Of a stretch of 15,019 nt of DNA, positions 6,748 through 13,420 are shown one piece after another. The notes below the pieces were generated by a model. The model did no database searches. It was not told where the DNA came from and was given only the letters and a program-made list of their open reading frames with translations. Position 1 is the stretch's first letter. Each line of letters begins with the position of its first letter. The translations under genes were made by a program, and so were the position numbers. This stretch comes from Phycisphaerae bacterium (lineage in GTDB: Bacteria; Planctomycetota; Phycisphaerae; Phycisphaerales; SM1A02), in NCBI GenBank assembly GCA_002690755.1, contig NZFT01000098.1, positions 1-15,019 on the forward strand. Direction: 5' to 3'.

Positions 6748-8925
6748 ATGATCCCGTCTCTGATTCTTCCGGCCGTCCTCATGACCTGCTCGACTCCCAA
6801 AGCGGTCGATCCACCCCCGGCGCTGCTCCCGTTGCCGAGCGAACGCCAGCTCGCCTGGCACGATCGCGGGACATACGCCTTCGTTCATTTCAACATGAAC
6901 ACGTTCACCGATGTGGAATGGGGTCATGGTGATGAATCCCCGGAGACGTTCCACCCGACCACGATGGACACCGACCAGTGGTGCCGGGTCTTCAAGGATG
7001 CGGGAATGACCGGCGTGATCATCACCGCCAAGCACCACGACGGCTTCTGCCTCTGGCCGAGTGAATACACCGATCATGACGTCGCATCGTCGGGCTGGCG
7101 TGACGGCGAAGGCGACGTCCTCGCGGACCTGTCCGCGAGCTGCAGGCGCTTCGGGCTCGATTTCGGCGTCTACCTCTCACCCTGGGATCGGAATCATCCT
7201 CTCTACGGATCCGGGGCCCCGTACAACGAGTTCTTCGCGAATCAGCTCCGCGAGGTGCTCACCGACTACGGTCCGGTCTTCGAGGTCTGGTTCGACGGTG
7301 CGAACGGCGAAGGGCCGGACGGAAATCGTCAGGTCTACGACTTTCCAATGTTCCACGACGTCGTTCGCGAACTGCAGCCCGAGGCATGCATCTTCAGTGA
7401 CGCGGGCCCCGACGTCCGATGGATCGGCAACGAACGCGGAATCGTCGGCGAGACGAACTGGAACCTGATGCGACGGGACGATTTCTATCCGGGCATACCG
7501 GGTCGGAATCGCGAACTGAACGAGGGACAGGAGAACGGCACGCACTGGCTTCCCGGCGAGGCGGACGTTTCGATCCGACCCGGCTGGTACTACCACGCCT
7601 CGCAGGACGATCGTGTCAAGGATCTCGATCAGCTGATGGAGATCTGGTACGGATCGATCGGTCGCGGCGCGAATCTGCTTTTGAACTTCCCCGTCGACCG
7701 TCGAGGGCTGGTGCACGAGAACGATGCGGCCGCAGCACGTGGACTCCACCGGGCCGTCCGGGAAATCATCGGCGTCGATCTCGCCCTGTCCCGACCGGCG
7801 ACGAGCGAGCAGACCCGCGGGGGCGACCGGGGACCCTTCACCGCGGCGAACACCACCGATGCCGATCCCGCCACCTACTGGGCGGCGACGGACGGATCGG
7901 AGACCGGCACCATCGAGATCGCACTCGAGCGACCCAGTCCGGTGGATCACGTCTCGATCGCCGAATTCCTACCGCTCGGCCAGCGGATTCGATCCTTCAG
8001 CGTCCAATGTCGCACCGTCGATGGCTGGACCACGGTCGCCCGCGGAACCACCGTCGGCAATCGAAGGTTCGTCCGCTTCCCGGCGGTGATGGCGAACCGC
8101 GTGCGGGTGGTGGTCGAAGATGCCCGGGCGAGTCCCACCATCCGGGAGATCACGGTGCACTCCGGGCCGCCCCGGGTCGAGATCGCCGCGAATGAAAAAG
8201 CCTTCATCGATTCGACCGACGTGTACCTTGCCGCGGACCGGGATCACGCCCGAATCCACTACACGCTCGACGGCAGCGAACCGACGCGGGACTCCACCCT
8301 CCATCCCGGCGGACCGATCAGGATCGACCGGGACGTCCACCTCCGCGTGGCGGCCTGGGAAGACGATCGACGAAGCCTTTCCGACGCCGAGATGATCTTC
8401 ACGCGGTTCGAATCCGCATCACTCGCCGCCGCGACCCATCCGATCGAATGGAAGGGACCCCGGCCCGGCGTGCTCGACGTGTCGGTCTTCGAAGGTGGCT
8501 GGCAGAGTCTTCACGACCTTCCCGGCCGGGAGCCCGTTCGACGGACCACGGCCGACCGCATCTCGATCGAACCTCGAACCCGCGATGAACACGTGTGCCT
8601 CGTCTTCGAGGGGTTTCTGCGGATCCGAACCGCCGGCGTCTATGACTTCCATCTCGCGAGCGACGACGGAAGCCGACTCATCGTCGGCGGCGGCGAGAAC
8701 CCCGCCGGCATCGACCAAGACGGTCTTCACGGTCTCATCGAGCGATCCACCTCGATTCCGCTCGCTGCGGGGTGGCATCCCTTCCGGCTCGAGTGGTTCA
8801 ACGCCACTGGAGACGGCGCGCTCTCGCTCGAATTCGAAGGCCCCGGAGTTCCACGGCGAACGCTCCGGGCCGCCGATCTCTCGGGAGCTCGTTCCACACC
8901 CGGTCTCCCCGTCACGGGGTCGTGA
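6748..8925 (+). CDS. Exported GH29 alpha-L-fucosidase with F5/8C, CHB_HEX-like and PA14 domains
   Basis: The protein has 725 residues; AGGA lies 7 nt before the ATG. A leader with a lipobox-like end (AVLMTC14) suggests a lipoprotein, though Met/Thr at -2/-1 are not ideal. The GH29 catalytic barrel spans about 33-345: the substrate-binding motif KHHDGFCLWPS (95-105) and the likely nucleophile D183 in EVWFDGANGEG, whose form suits the alpha-1,3/1,4-acting branch of GH29. The acid/base residue was not assigned. Residues about 347-472 form an F5/8 type C (CBM32-like) domain (DADPATYWAATDG), about 474-551 a chitobiase C-terminal-like domain (YTLDGSEPT), and about 564-711 a PA14 domain (GVYDFHLASDDGSRL). 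It probably cuts fucose from fucosylated glycans or algal polysaccharides outside the cytoplasm, with the accessory domains binding carbohydrate. It follows the MIP channel by 30 bp. Confidence 0.95.
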   Translation: MIPSLILPAVLMTCSTPKAVDPPPALLPLPSERQLAWHDRGTYAFVHFNMNTFTDVEWGHGDESPETFHPTTMDTDQWCRVFKDAGMTGVIITAKHHDGFCLWPSEYTDHDVASSGWRDGEGDVLADLSASCRRFGLDFGVYLSPWDRNHPLYGSGAPYNEFFANQLREVLTDYGPVFEVWFDGANGEGPDGNRQVYDFPMFHDVVRELQPEACIFSDAGPDVRWIGNERGIVGETNWNLMRRDDFYPGIPGRNRELNEGQENGTHWLPGEADVSIRPGWYYHASQDDRVKDLDQLMEIWYGSIGRGANLLLNFPVDRRGLVHENDAAAARGLHRAVREIIGVDLALSRPATSEQTRGGDRGPFTAANTTDADPATYWAATDGSETGTIEIALERPSPVDHVSIAEFLPLGQRIRSFSVQCRTVDGWTTVARGTTVGNRRFVRFPAVMANRVRVVVEDARASPTIREITVHSGPPRVEIAANEKAFIDSTDVYLAADRDHARIHYTLDGSEPTRDSTLHPGGPIRIDRDVHLRVAAWEDDRRSLSDAEMIFTRFESASLAAATHPIEWKGPRPGVLDVSVFEGGWQSLHDLPGREPVRRTTADRISIEPRTRDEHVCLVFEGFLRIRTAGVYDFHLASDDGSRLIVGGGENPAGIDQDGLHGLIERSTSIPLAAGWHPFRLEWFNATGDGALSLEFEGPGVPRRTLRAADLSGARSTPGLPVTGS

Positions 8926-8985
8926 TTCAAGTCGATAGGATGTCAATGAGCCTCCCTTCGTGGATTTAGGCGAAAGACCGAATTC

Positions 8986-9014
8986 AAGCGGACCGATATC
9001 TCAAGAGTCCGCTT
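8986..9014. repeat. Perfect 8-bp inverted repeat (hairpin) after the fucosidase gene
   Basis: AAGCGGAC (8986-8993) and GTCCGCTT (9007-9014) are exact inverse complements around a 13-nt loop. An outer 5-bp pair, GGCGA (8969-8973) with TCGCC (9018-9022), could extend the structure. No T-tract follows, so it is not a standard intrinsic terminator. It may be an operator, an mRNA-stabilising 3' end or a leader element of the next gene. Confidence 0.55.
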
Positions 9015-9090
9015 AGATCGCCGAAATCGACGCCCTCCTTCCGACGGATTTGTTTCGAATCGAAATTCCTCTATTCATCGGAATCCCTGC

Positions 9091-10170
9091 ATCAGCTCCC
9101 TTCATCTACCAATCTTCGTCGTTGGTTCCGCCCGATCCGGGACCAGCCTGATGCAGGGCATTCTTCGAAATCAGGGCGGGCTCGCGATCGCGCCCGAGAC
9201 CCACTACTTCGACGATCTGAGGACCAAAATCGCCGATCCCACCTCGAAGTTGTCGGAGGCGGATCGGAAGCGAGTCGAAGACTACTTTCTCGCCTTGTCG
9301 GATCGGAACTACGGTTACGGTGGCGATCCAGAACACTCGAAGGTGGGCCGCGATCTGCTGCGTGCCCGGGCCGAGGAATGTGGCGGTACCGCGGACGCTT
9401 ACTTCGAAGCTCACTGCCGCCTCGATTTCCTTGATGGGACGGTCACCTACGCGTCCAACTGGGGCGAAAAGACGCCGAGACACGCGTTTCGAATTCTGGA
9501 AATGGCCGAGACCTTTCCCGAGAGTCGGTTCATCTGCATGCTCCGCGACCCGCGCGGCGTAGTCTGCTCGTACGCCAACTGGAAGAAGAAGACCGACGAC
9601 ACGGATCCGAGTGCGAAAGCCAGTGCAGACGATGCCGACGAGATTCTGGACCGCGAGCGTGAACGAATCAAGAAGTCCTATCACCCGGTCGTCGCGACGC
9701 TGATCTGGAAGGCCGCGACGAATGCCGCGTTGCAGGCGCAGCGGGAACTCGGTGAGGACCGGGTCCGGATCGTCCAGTACGAGCAGTTGTGCGTCTCCAG
9801 CGATGAGACTCTGCATGATCTCTGGGCGTGGCTCGGCATCGACGAGATCGACGAGGGAGCCGGAATCCCCATGACCAACAGTTCCTTCGGCGACTCCACC
9901 CGGAAAGGCGGGATAAGTCAGGAAGCCATGGTCCGCTGGAAGACCCTCCTGCCGAAGACGCTCCAGAAACAGGTCGCCCGCGTCGCGGGGAAGACGCTCG
10001 TTCATTCTGGATACGAGCAGAAGACGTCGCTTCTTGATGCCGTTCGCCGGCCGTTCGACTACCTGTCCGCGATACCGACCGTCTATACGGCCATCATCGC
10101 GAACAAGAGTCGATACGGCAATCCCGTCGTCTACCTCTGGCGTCGTGTCCGCATGATGATGTTCGGGTGA
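9091..10170 (+). CDS. PAPS-dependent sulfotransferase (start codon uncertain)
   Basis: The 5'-phosphosulfate-binding loop of the sulfotransferase family is clear: LPIFVVGSARSGTSLMQ at 9106-9153, followed by APETHYF. The 3'-phosphate-binding element is MLRDPRGVVCSY (about 9538-9573). The first in-frame ATG (9151) comes after the P-loop and would remove it, so the true start is upstream; yet from the preceding in-frame stop (8947-8949) to that point there is no ATG, GTG or TTG. The listed start is an ATC at 9091, with CGGAA 7 nt before it; ATT at 9073 is an alternative. From 9091 the protein has 359 residues. By family it transfers sulfate from PAPS to a hydroxyl or amino group, possibly of a polysaccharide, lipid or peptide; the acceptor is unknown. 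The C-terminal part is basic and ends WRRVRMMMFG. It overlaps the next gene by 4 nt. Confidence 0.8.
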   Translation: MSSLHLPIFVVGSARSGTSLMQGILRNQGGLAIAPETHYFDDLRTKIADPTSKLSEADRKRVEDYFLALSDRNYGYGGDPEHSKVGRDLLRARAEECGGTADAYFEAHCRLDFLDGTVTYASNWGEKTPRHAFRILEMAETFPESRFICMLRDPRGVVCSYANWKKKTDDTDPSAKASADDADEILDRERERIKKSYHPVVATLIWKAATNAALQAQRELGEDRVRIVQYEQLCVSSDETLHDLWAWLGIDEIDEGAGIPMTNSSFGDSTRKGGISQEAMVRWKTLLPKTLQKQVARVAGKTLVHSGYEQKTSLLDAVRRPFDYLSAIPTVYTAIIANKSRYGNPVVYLWRRVRMMMFG

Positions 10171-10727
10171 GTGATCGCCAACCGATCCGAAAACCGCGAA
10201 AACGCGAGGACCGTCCGCCCAGGGACCGCCCCAATCCGGTTCGCCTGAACCCTCCGCCGCCGTCCCAGCGACACCTGCTTGCCGTGGACATGGGGCTCCG
10301 AACCGGCCTGGCGATCTACGGTCCCGACGGCCGCCTGGTCTCCTATCGATCGAAGCACTTCGCGAAGATCGCCGAACTCCGCCGCGGCATCGGGACGATC
10401 CTGCGGGACACGCCGCCGCTCGCCTGGATCTGGCTGGAAGGCGGGGGCGACATCGCCACCGTGTGGGAGAAGCAGGCCGTCCATCGCGGAATCGACTTCC
10501 GACAGCTTCAAGCCCACGACTGGCGCCCGACGCTGATGCTGCCCCGCCAGCAGCGGAACGGCGAGATCGCGAAGCGAGAAGCGGACGGGCTGGCCCGGCG
10601 CGTCATCGATTGGAGTGGTATCGGTCGTCCCAAGGGGGAACTCCGACACGACACCGCCGAAGCGATCCTGATCGGGCTCCACGGTGCGATCTCCGTCGGA
10701 CTGCTTCAGGACCTCCCACCCATCTGA
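10167..10727 (+). CDS. RuvC/RNase H-fold nuclease-like protein
   Basis: A 186-residue protein beginning at a GTG inside the sulfotransferase stop (GTGA overlap, 4 nt), which implies translational coupling. The first 35 residues are rich in Pro and Arg and probably disordered and nucleic-acid binding. The rest fits an RNase H-like resolvase fold: first strand LLAVDMGLRTGLAIYG with D41, second acidic residue E91 in WIWLEGGGD, and a C-terminal helix with HDTAEAILIGLHGA (D162, E165), matching the RuvC order of D...E...D/E. The spacing and length are similar to RuvC and to phage or accessory RuvC-like proteins, but the sequence is not close to housekeeping RuvC, so the substrate (junction DNA, RNA or other) is unknown. 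The fold assignment is inference from motifs; a non-catalytic relative is possible. Confidence 0.6.
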   Translation: MSDRQPIRKPRKREDRPPRDRPNPVRLNPPPPSQRHLLAVDMGLRTGLAIYGPDGRLVSYRSKHFAKIAELRRGIGTILRDTPPLAWIWLEGGGDIATVWEKQAVHRGIDFRQLQAHDWRPTLMLPRQQRNGEIAKREADGLARRVIDWSGIGRPKGELRHDTAEAILIGLHGAISVGLLQDLPPI

Positions 10728-10804
10728 GTCGGCTTGACGACGTGGTACGCCGGACCGATAGACTGCGAGCCGACTTCCGCAAGAAACCCGAAGAGGCGAC
10801 CCCC

Positions 10805-12118
10805 ATGACGACCGAAGCGTTTCCCGACGTCCAGAAGATCACCTACCAGGGGATCGACGGTGACCGACCGCTCGGCTTCCGGCGATACGACCCTGAACGC
10901 ATGATCGCGGGGAAGTCGATGCGCGATCATCTGCGCTTCGCGAGCTGCTACTGGCACACCATGCGGAACCCGCTCGCGGATCCGTTCGGACTCGGAACCT
11001 CCCAGACGCCCTGGGACGACGGCACCCCGTCCGTCGAGAACGCCTGTCGACGCGTCGGCGTGTTCTTCGAGTTTCTCGAGAAGATCGACATCGACTTCTT
11101 CTGCTTCCACGATCGCGACATCGCGCCCGAGGGCGACGACGTCGCGGAGAGCGAACGGAATCTCGAGGCGGTGGTCGACACCATCGAATCCGAGATGAAG
11201 TCGAGTGGGCGCCGACTGCTGTGGGGCACCGCCTGTCTCTTCACCCATCAGCGATACGCATCGGGCGCCGGCACCAGTCCGCTGGTCGACGTCTACTGTC
11301 ACGCCGCGGCCCAGACCAAGGCGGCGCTGGAGGCCACCCACCGACTCGGCGGCGAAGGCTATGTCTTCTGGGGCGGACGCGAGGGCTACGGATCCCTGAT
11401 CAACACCGACATGAAGCGGGAACGTCGGAACCTGGCCCGCCTTCTGCACATGGCGGTCGATCACAAGCACCGGATCGGATTCAAGGGTCAGTTCTACATC
11501 GAACCCAAGCCCAAGGAACCGACCACGCACCAGTACGACGCCGACGCCGCGACCTGCCTCAATTTCCTCCGCGAATTCGATCTGCTCGAACACTTCAAGT
11601 TGAACATCGAGACCAACCACGCGTGGCTCGCGGGCCACACCATGGAACACGAGCTCGAGACCGCGATGGACGCGGGGGCGCTGGGGTCGATCGACGCGAA
11701 CATGGGGGTCTGGACCAACGGCTGGGACACCGACAACTTCCCGACCGATCCGATCCTCGGCGCGCAGATCATGCGATGCGTCCTGAAGATGGGGGGGTTC
11801 ACGACCGGCGGCATGAACTTCGATGCCAAGCGTCGCCGGGAGAGCTTCCAGCCGCTCGATCTCTTCCACAGTCACGTCGCCGGCATGGACGCGATGGCCC
11901 ATGGGCTGGAGATCGCCGCGAAGATCGAAGCCGATGGTGGCATCGACCGCTTCATCGAAGCGAGATACGCGTCCTGGGACGGCGACCTGGGTCGGCGGAT
12001 CGCCGAAGGCGGTTCCAGCCTCGGCGAACTGCGCGATCTCGCGGCGGCCGCCGGTGAACCGGACCTCCCCAGCGGACGGCAGGAGATGCTGGAAGGCATG
12101 TTCAACCGATTCCTGTGA
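10805..12118 (+). CDS. xylA: Xylose isomerase, class II
   Basis: A cytoplasmic 437-residue enzyme that interconverts D-xylose and D-xylulose using two divalent metals. AAGAGG lies 8 nt before the ATG at 10805. The frame is open further upstream but overlaps the previous gene and lacks family similarity there. Length and N-terminus match class II enzymes such as that of E. coli. All catalytic and metal residues are present with an offset of one from E. coli: H102 and D105 (CFHDRDIAPEG), E233 and K235 (IEPKPKEPTTHQYD), E269 and H272 (NIETNHAWLAGH), D297, D308 and D310 (GWDTDNFPTD) and D340 (NFDAKRRR). The loop after D297 is unusual: DANMGVWTNGW where most enzymes have an ANxGD...LGW form. No xylulokinase gene or xylose regulator is visible in the window. 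The gene follows the RuvC-like gene by 77 bp. Confidence 0.97.
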   Translation: MTTEAFPDVQKITYQGIDGDRPLGFRRYDPERMIAGKSMRDHLRFASCYWHTMRNPLADPFGLGTSQTPWDDGTPSVENACRRVGVFFEFLEKIDIDFFCFHDRDIAPEGDDVAESERNLEAVVDTIESEMKSSGRRLLWGTACLFTHQRYASGAGTSPLVDVYCHAAAQTKAALEATHRLGGEGYVFWGGREGYGSLINTDMKRERRNLARLLHMAVDHKHRIGFKGQFYIEPKPKEPTTHQYDADAATCLNFLREFDLLEHFKLNIETNHAWLAGHTMEHELETAMDAGALGSIDANMGVWTNGWDTDNFPTDPILGAQIMRCVLKMGGFTTGGMNFDAKRRRESFQPLDLFHSHVAGMDAMAHGLEIAAKIEADGGIDRFIEARYASWDGDLGRRIAEGGSSLGELRDLAAAAGEPDLPSGRQEMLEGMFNRFL

Positions 12119-12138
12119 TCCGGGAAGTCGATTCGCCG

Positions 12139-12828
12139 ATGTACGGAAGAGCGATGAACGCCCTGCTTCGACTCCTCGTACCCACCCTCGCGGTCTGCGC
12201 CCTCTTCGTGGTCGGATCGGCGGACGCCGCGCGTCGCGAGGTCCCGCGTCGCACGCCGCAGCAGTTGCTCGAGATGTCGACGGACGTGGTCCTCGCCCGC
12301 GTGCTTCCCGAAGTGGAGATCGAAACGTCCACTGACGGTGGATGGTCACGGCGTGAATTCACCTTCTCCCTGCTGGTGGAGGACGTCGAGAAGGGTGACG
12401 CCAAGCGAGGGGATCGGATCGAAGCGACGGCGTGGCATCGACGATGGACCTGGCCGATCGATCCCCCGGCCTCCAGCGTCGGCCACCGTCCGTTGCCGCT
12501 CGCGGGGGAAGTCGCCCGATTCCATCTCCGAAGAACCGAAGAAGGCGTGCTCGAAGTCGTCCTGCCGAACGGGGTCGAACTCGCCACCAGCGCCGACCCG
12601 CTCGACCCCGTCCGTTTCGGCGACGCGCCCGCCGTGACGGCCGACGAGCTCGGCGATCCCGAGGCCGCGACGACGCCCGCCGATCCCTTCGGTTGGGACA
12701 TCATCCTGATCCTCCTCGCCCTGCCCATTCTGGTCGGATCGTTGAAGCAACCCGGCAAGGCTCGATGGATCCTGCTCGGCGCCTCGCTCGCGATGTTCCT
12801 CGGCGCGGCCTTGATCGCGATTTCCTGA
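12139..12828 (+). CDS. Exported or membrane protein of unknown function with two C-terminal helices
   Basis: I do not recognise this protein. From the ATG at 12139 it has 229 residues. GGGAAG lies 11 nt upstream; an ATG at 12154 with GGAAG 4 nt upstream is an equally possible start, and a GTG at 12115 overlapping the xylA stop in a GTGA is a third. A clear signal peptide (LLRLLVPTLAVCALFVVGSADA) precedes a soluble part of about 150 residues with basic and acidic stretches (TFSLLVEDVEKGDAKRGDRI, GEVARFHLRRTEEGVLEVVL), which suggests a beta-rich fold. Two hydrophobic helices near the C-terminus (DIILILLALPILVGSL and WILLGASLAMFLGAALIAIS) anchor it in the membrane. So the bulk probably faces the periplasm. 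It directly follows xylA and may share its transcript, but a functional link is not shown. Confidence 0.7.
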   Translation: MYGRAMNALLRLLVPTLAVCALFVVGSADAARREVPRRTPQQLLEMSTDVVLARVLPEVEIETSTDGGWSRREFTFSLLVEDVEKGDAKRGDRIEATAWHRRWTWPIDPPASSVGHRPLPLAGEVARFHLRRTEEGVLEVVLPNGVELATSADPLDPVRFGDAPAVTADELGDPEAATTPADPFGWDIILILLALPILVGSLKQPGKARWILLGASLAMFLGAALIAIS

Positions 12829-12913
12829 GCTCCACCGGATCGATCGTCAAGCATCTCACCGATCGTGGTTCGATCGGACGGCATCTCTCTTCCACCCTTC
12901 TGGAAATCGACGC

Positions 12914-13321
12914 ATGCAACGATTCACCGCACCAATCCTCGTCCTCATCAGCCTCCTCGCCGGTTGCGCCGCGTCGCAACCGCCGAGCGCCGAACTCCCG
13001 TGGCGAGCCGACGCCTCCGTCAACGTGGGTGAATATCGACTCGCGGCCAGGGGAACGGTGACCGAAGACGACGCCGTGAACGTGGAACTCCGGTTCGTTC
13101 GCGTCGGAGATCCGGCACGGATCATCGCAGCACCGAGCCTTCTGATCGGAACTGGTGACACCGGCGAGGTGGTCGTCGACGGTGGGTCCACCACCGTCTC
13201 CGCCGTCGCGAAGACCAGGAGGTCTGATTCGAAGGTGATCGTCGAGGTCGATGCGACGATTTCCGAAAGCGGCATCACCCGATCCCGTCCTCGAATCCGG
13301 TTCGCGGTCGACCCGGCGTAG
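12914..13321 (+). CDS. Small lipoprotein of unknown function
   Basis: The protein has 135 residues, with GGAAA 7 nt before the ATG. The leader ends in an ideal lipobox, LLAGC18, so it should be a lipidated envelope protein. The mature part is beta-rich and contains IIAAPSLLIGTGDTGEVVVD, followed by TVSAVAKTRRSDSKVIVEVD. This resembles the 'APxLxTxxGxxAxIxVG' element of secretin-like and related planctomycete proteins, but it is too short to be a secretin. It is the last gene of the rightward block and ends 28 bp before a hairpin. Confidence 0.75.
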   Translation: MQRFTAPILVLISLLAGCAASQPPSAELPWRADASVNVGEYRLAARGTVTEDDAVNVELRFVRVGDPARIIAAPSLLIGTGDTGEVVVDGGSTTVSAVAKTRRSDSKVIVEVDATISESGITRSRPRIRFAVDPA

Positions 13322-13349
13322 CGACACGCGATCAGGGATCCGCCCCGAC

Positions 13350-13390
13350 GAAGACGCCCTCCCCACTCGACGAGCAGGAAGGGCGTCTTC
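13350..13390. terminator. Hairpin between convergent genes, probably a bidirectional terminator
   Basis: GAAGACGCCCT (13350-13360) and AGGGCGTCTTC (13380-13390) form a perfect 11-bp stem with a 19-nt loop. It lies between the lipoprotein stop (13321) and the stop of the opposing VWA gene (13421). On the plus strand it is followed by TCTCT rather than a full T-tract, so termination may be partial or need Rho. Confidence 0.65.
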
Positions 13391-13420
13391 TCTGGAGGAG
13401 AAGCTTCTGATCAACCGGCA

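Noticed and set aside
5115..7077. Minus-strand frames opposite YceI and the channel
   Set aside because: The plus-strand genes are unmistakable families; the opposite frames are compositional shadows.
10463..10804. A 114-codon N-terminal extension of xylose isomerase
   Set aside because: It overlaps the RuvC-like gene in another frame, is not protein-like, and a good ribosome binding site and family-length start exist at 10805.
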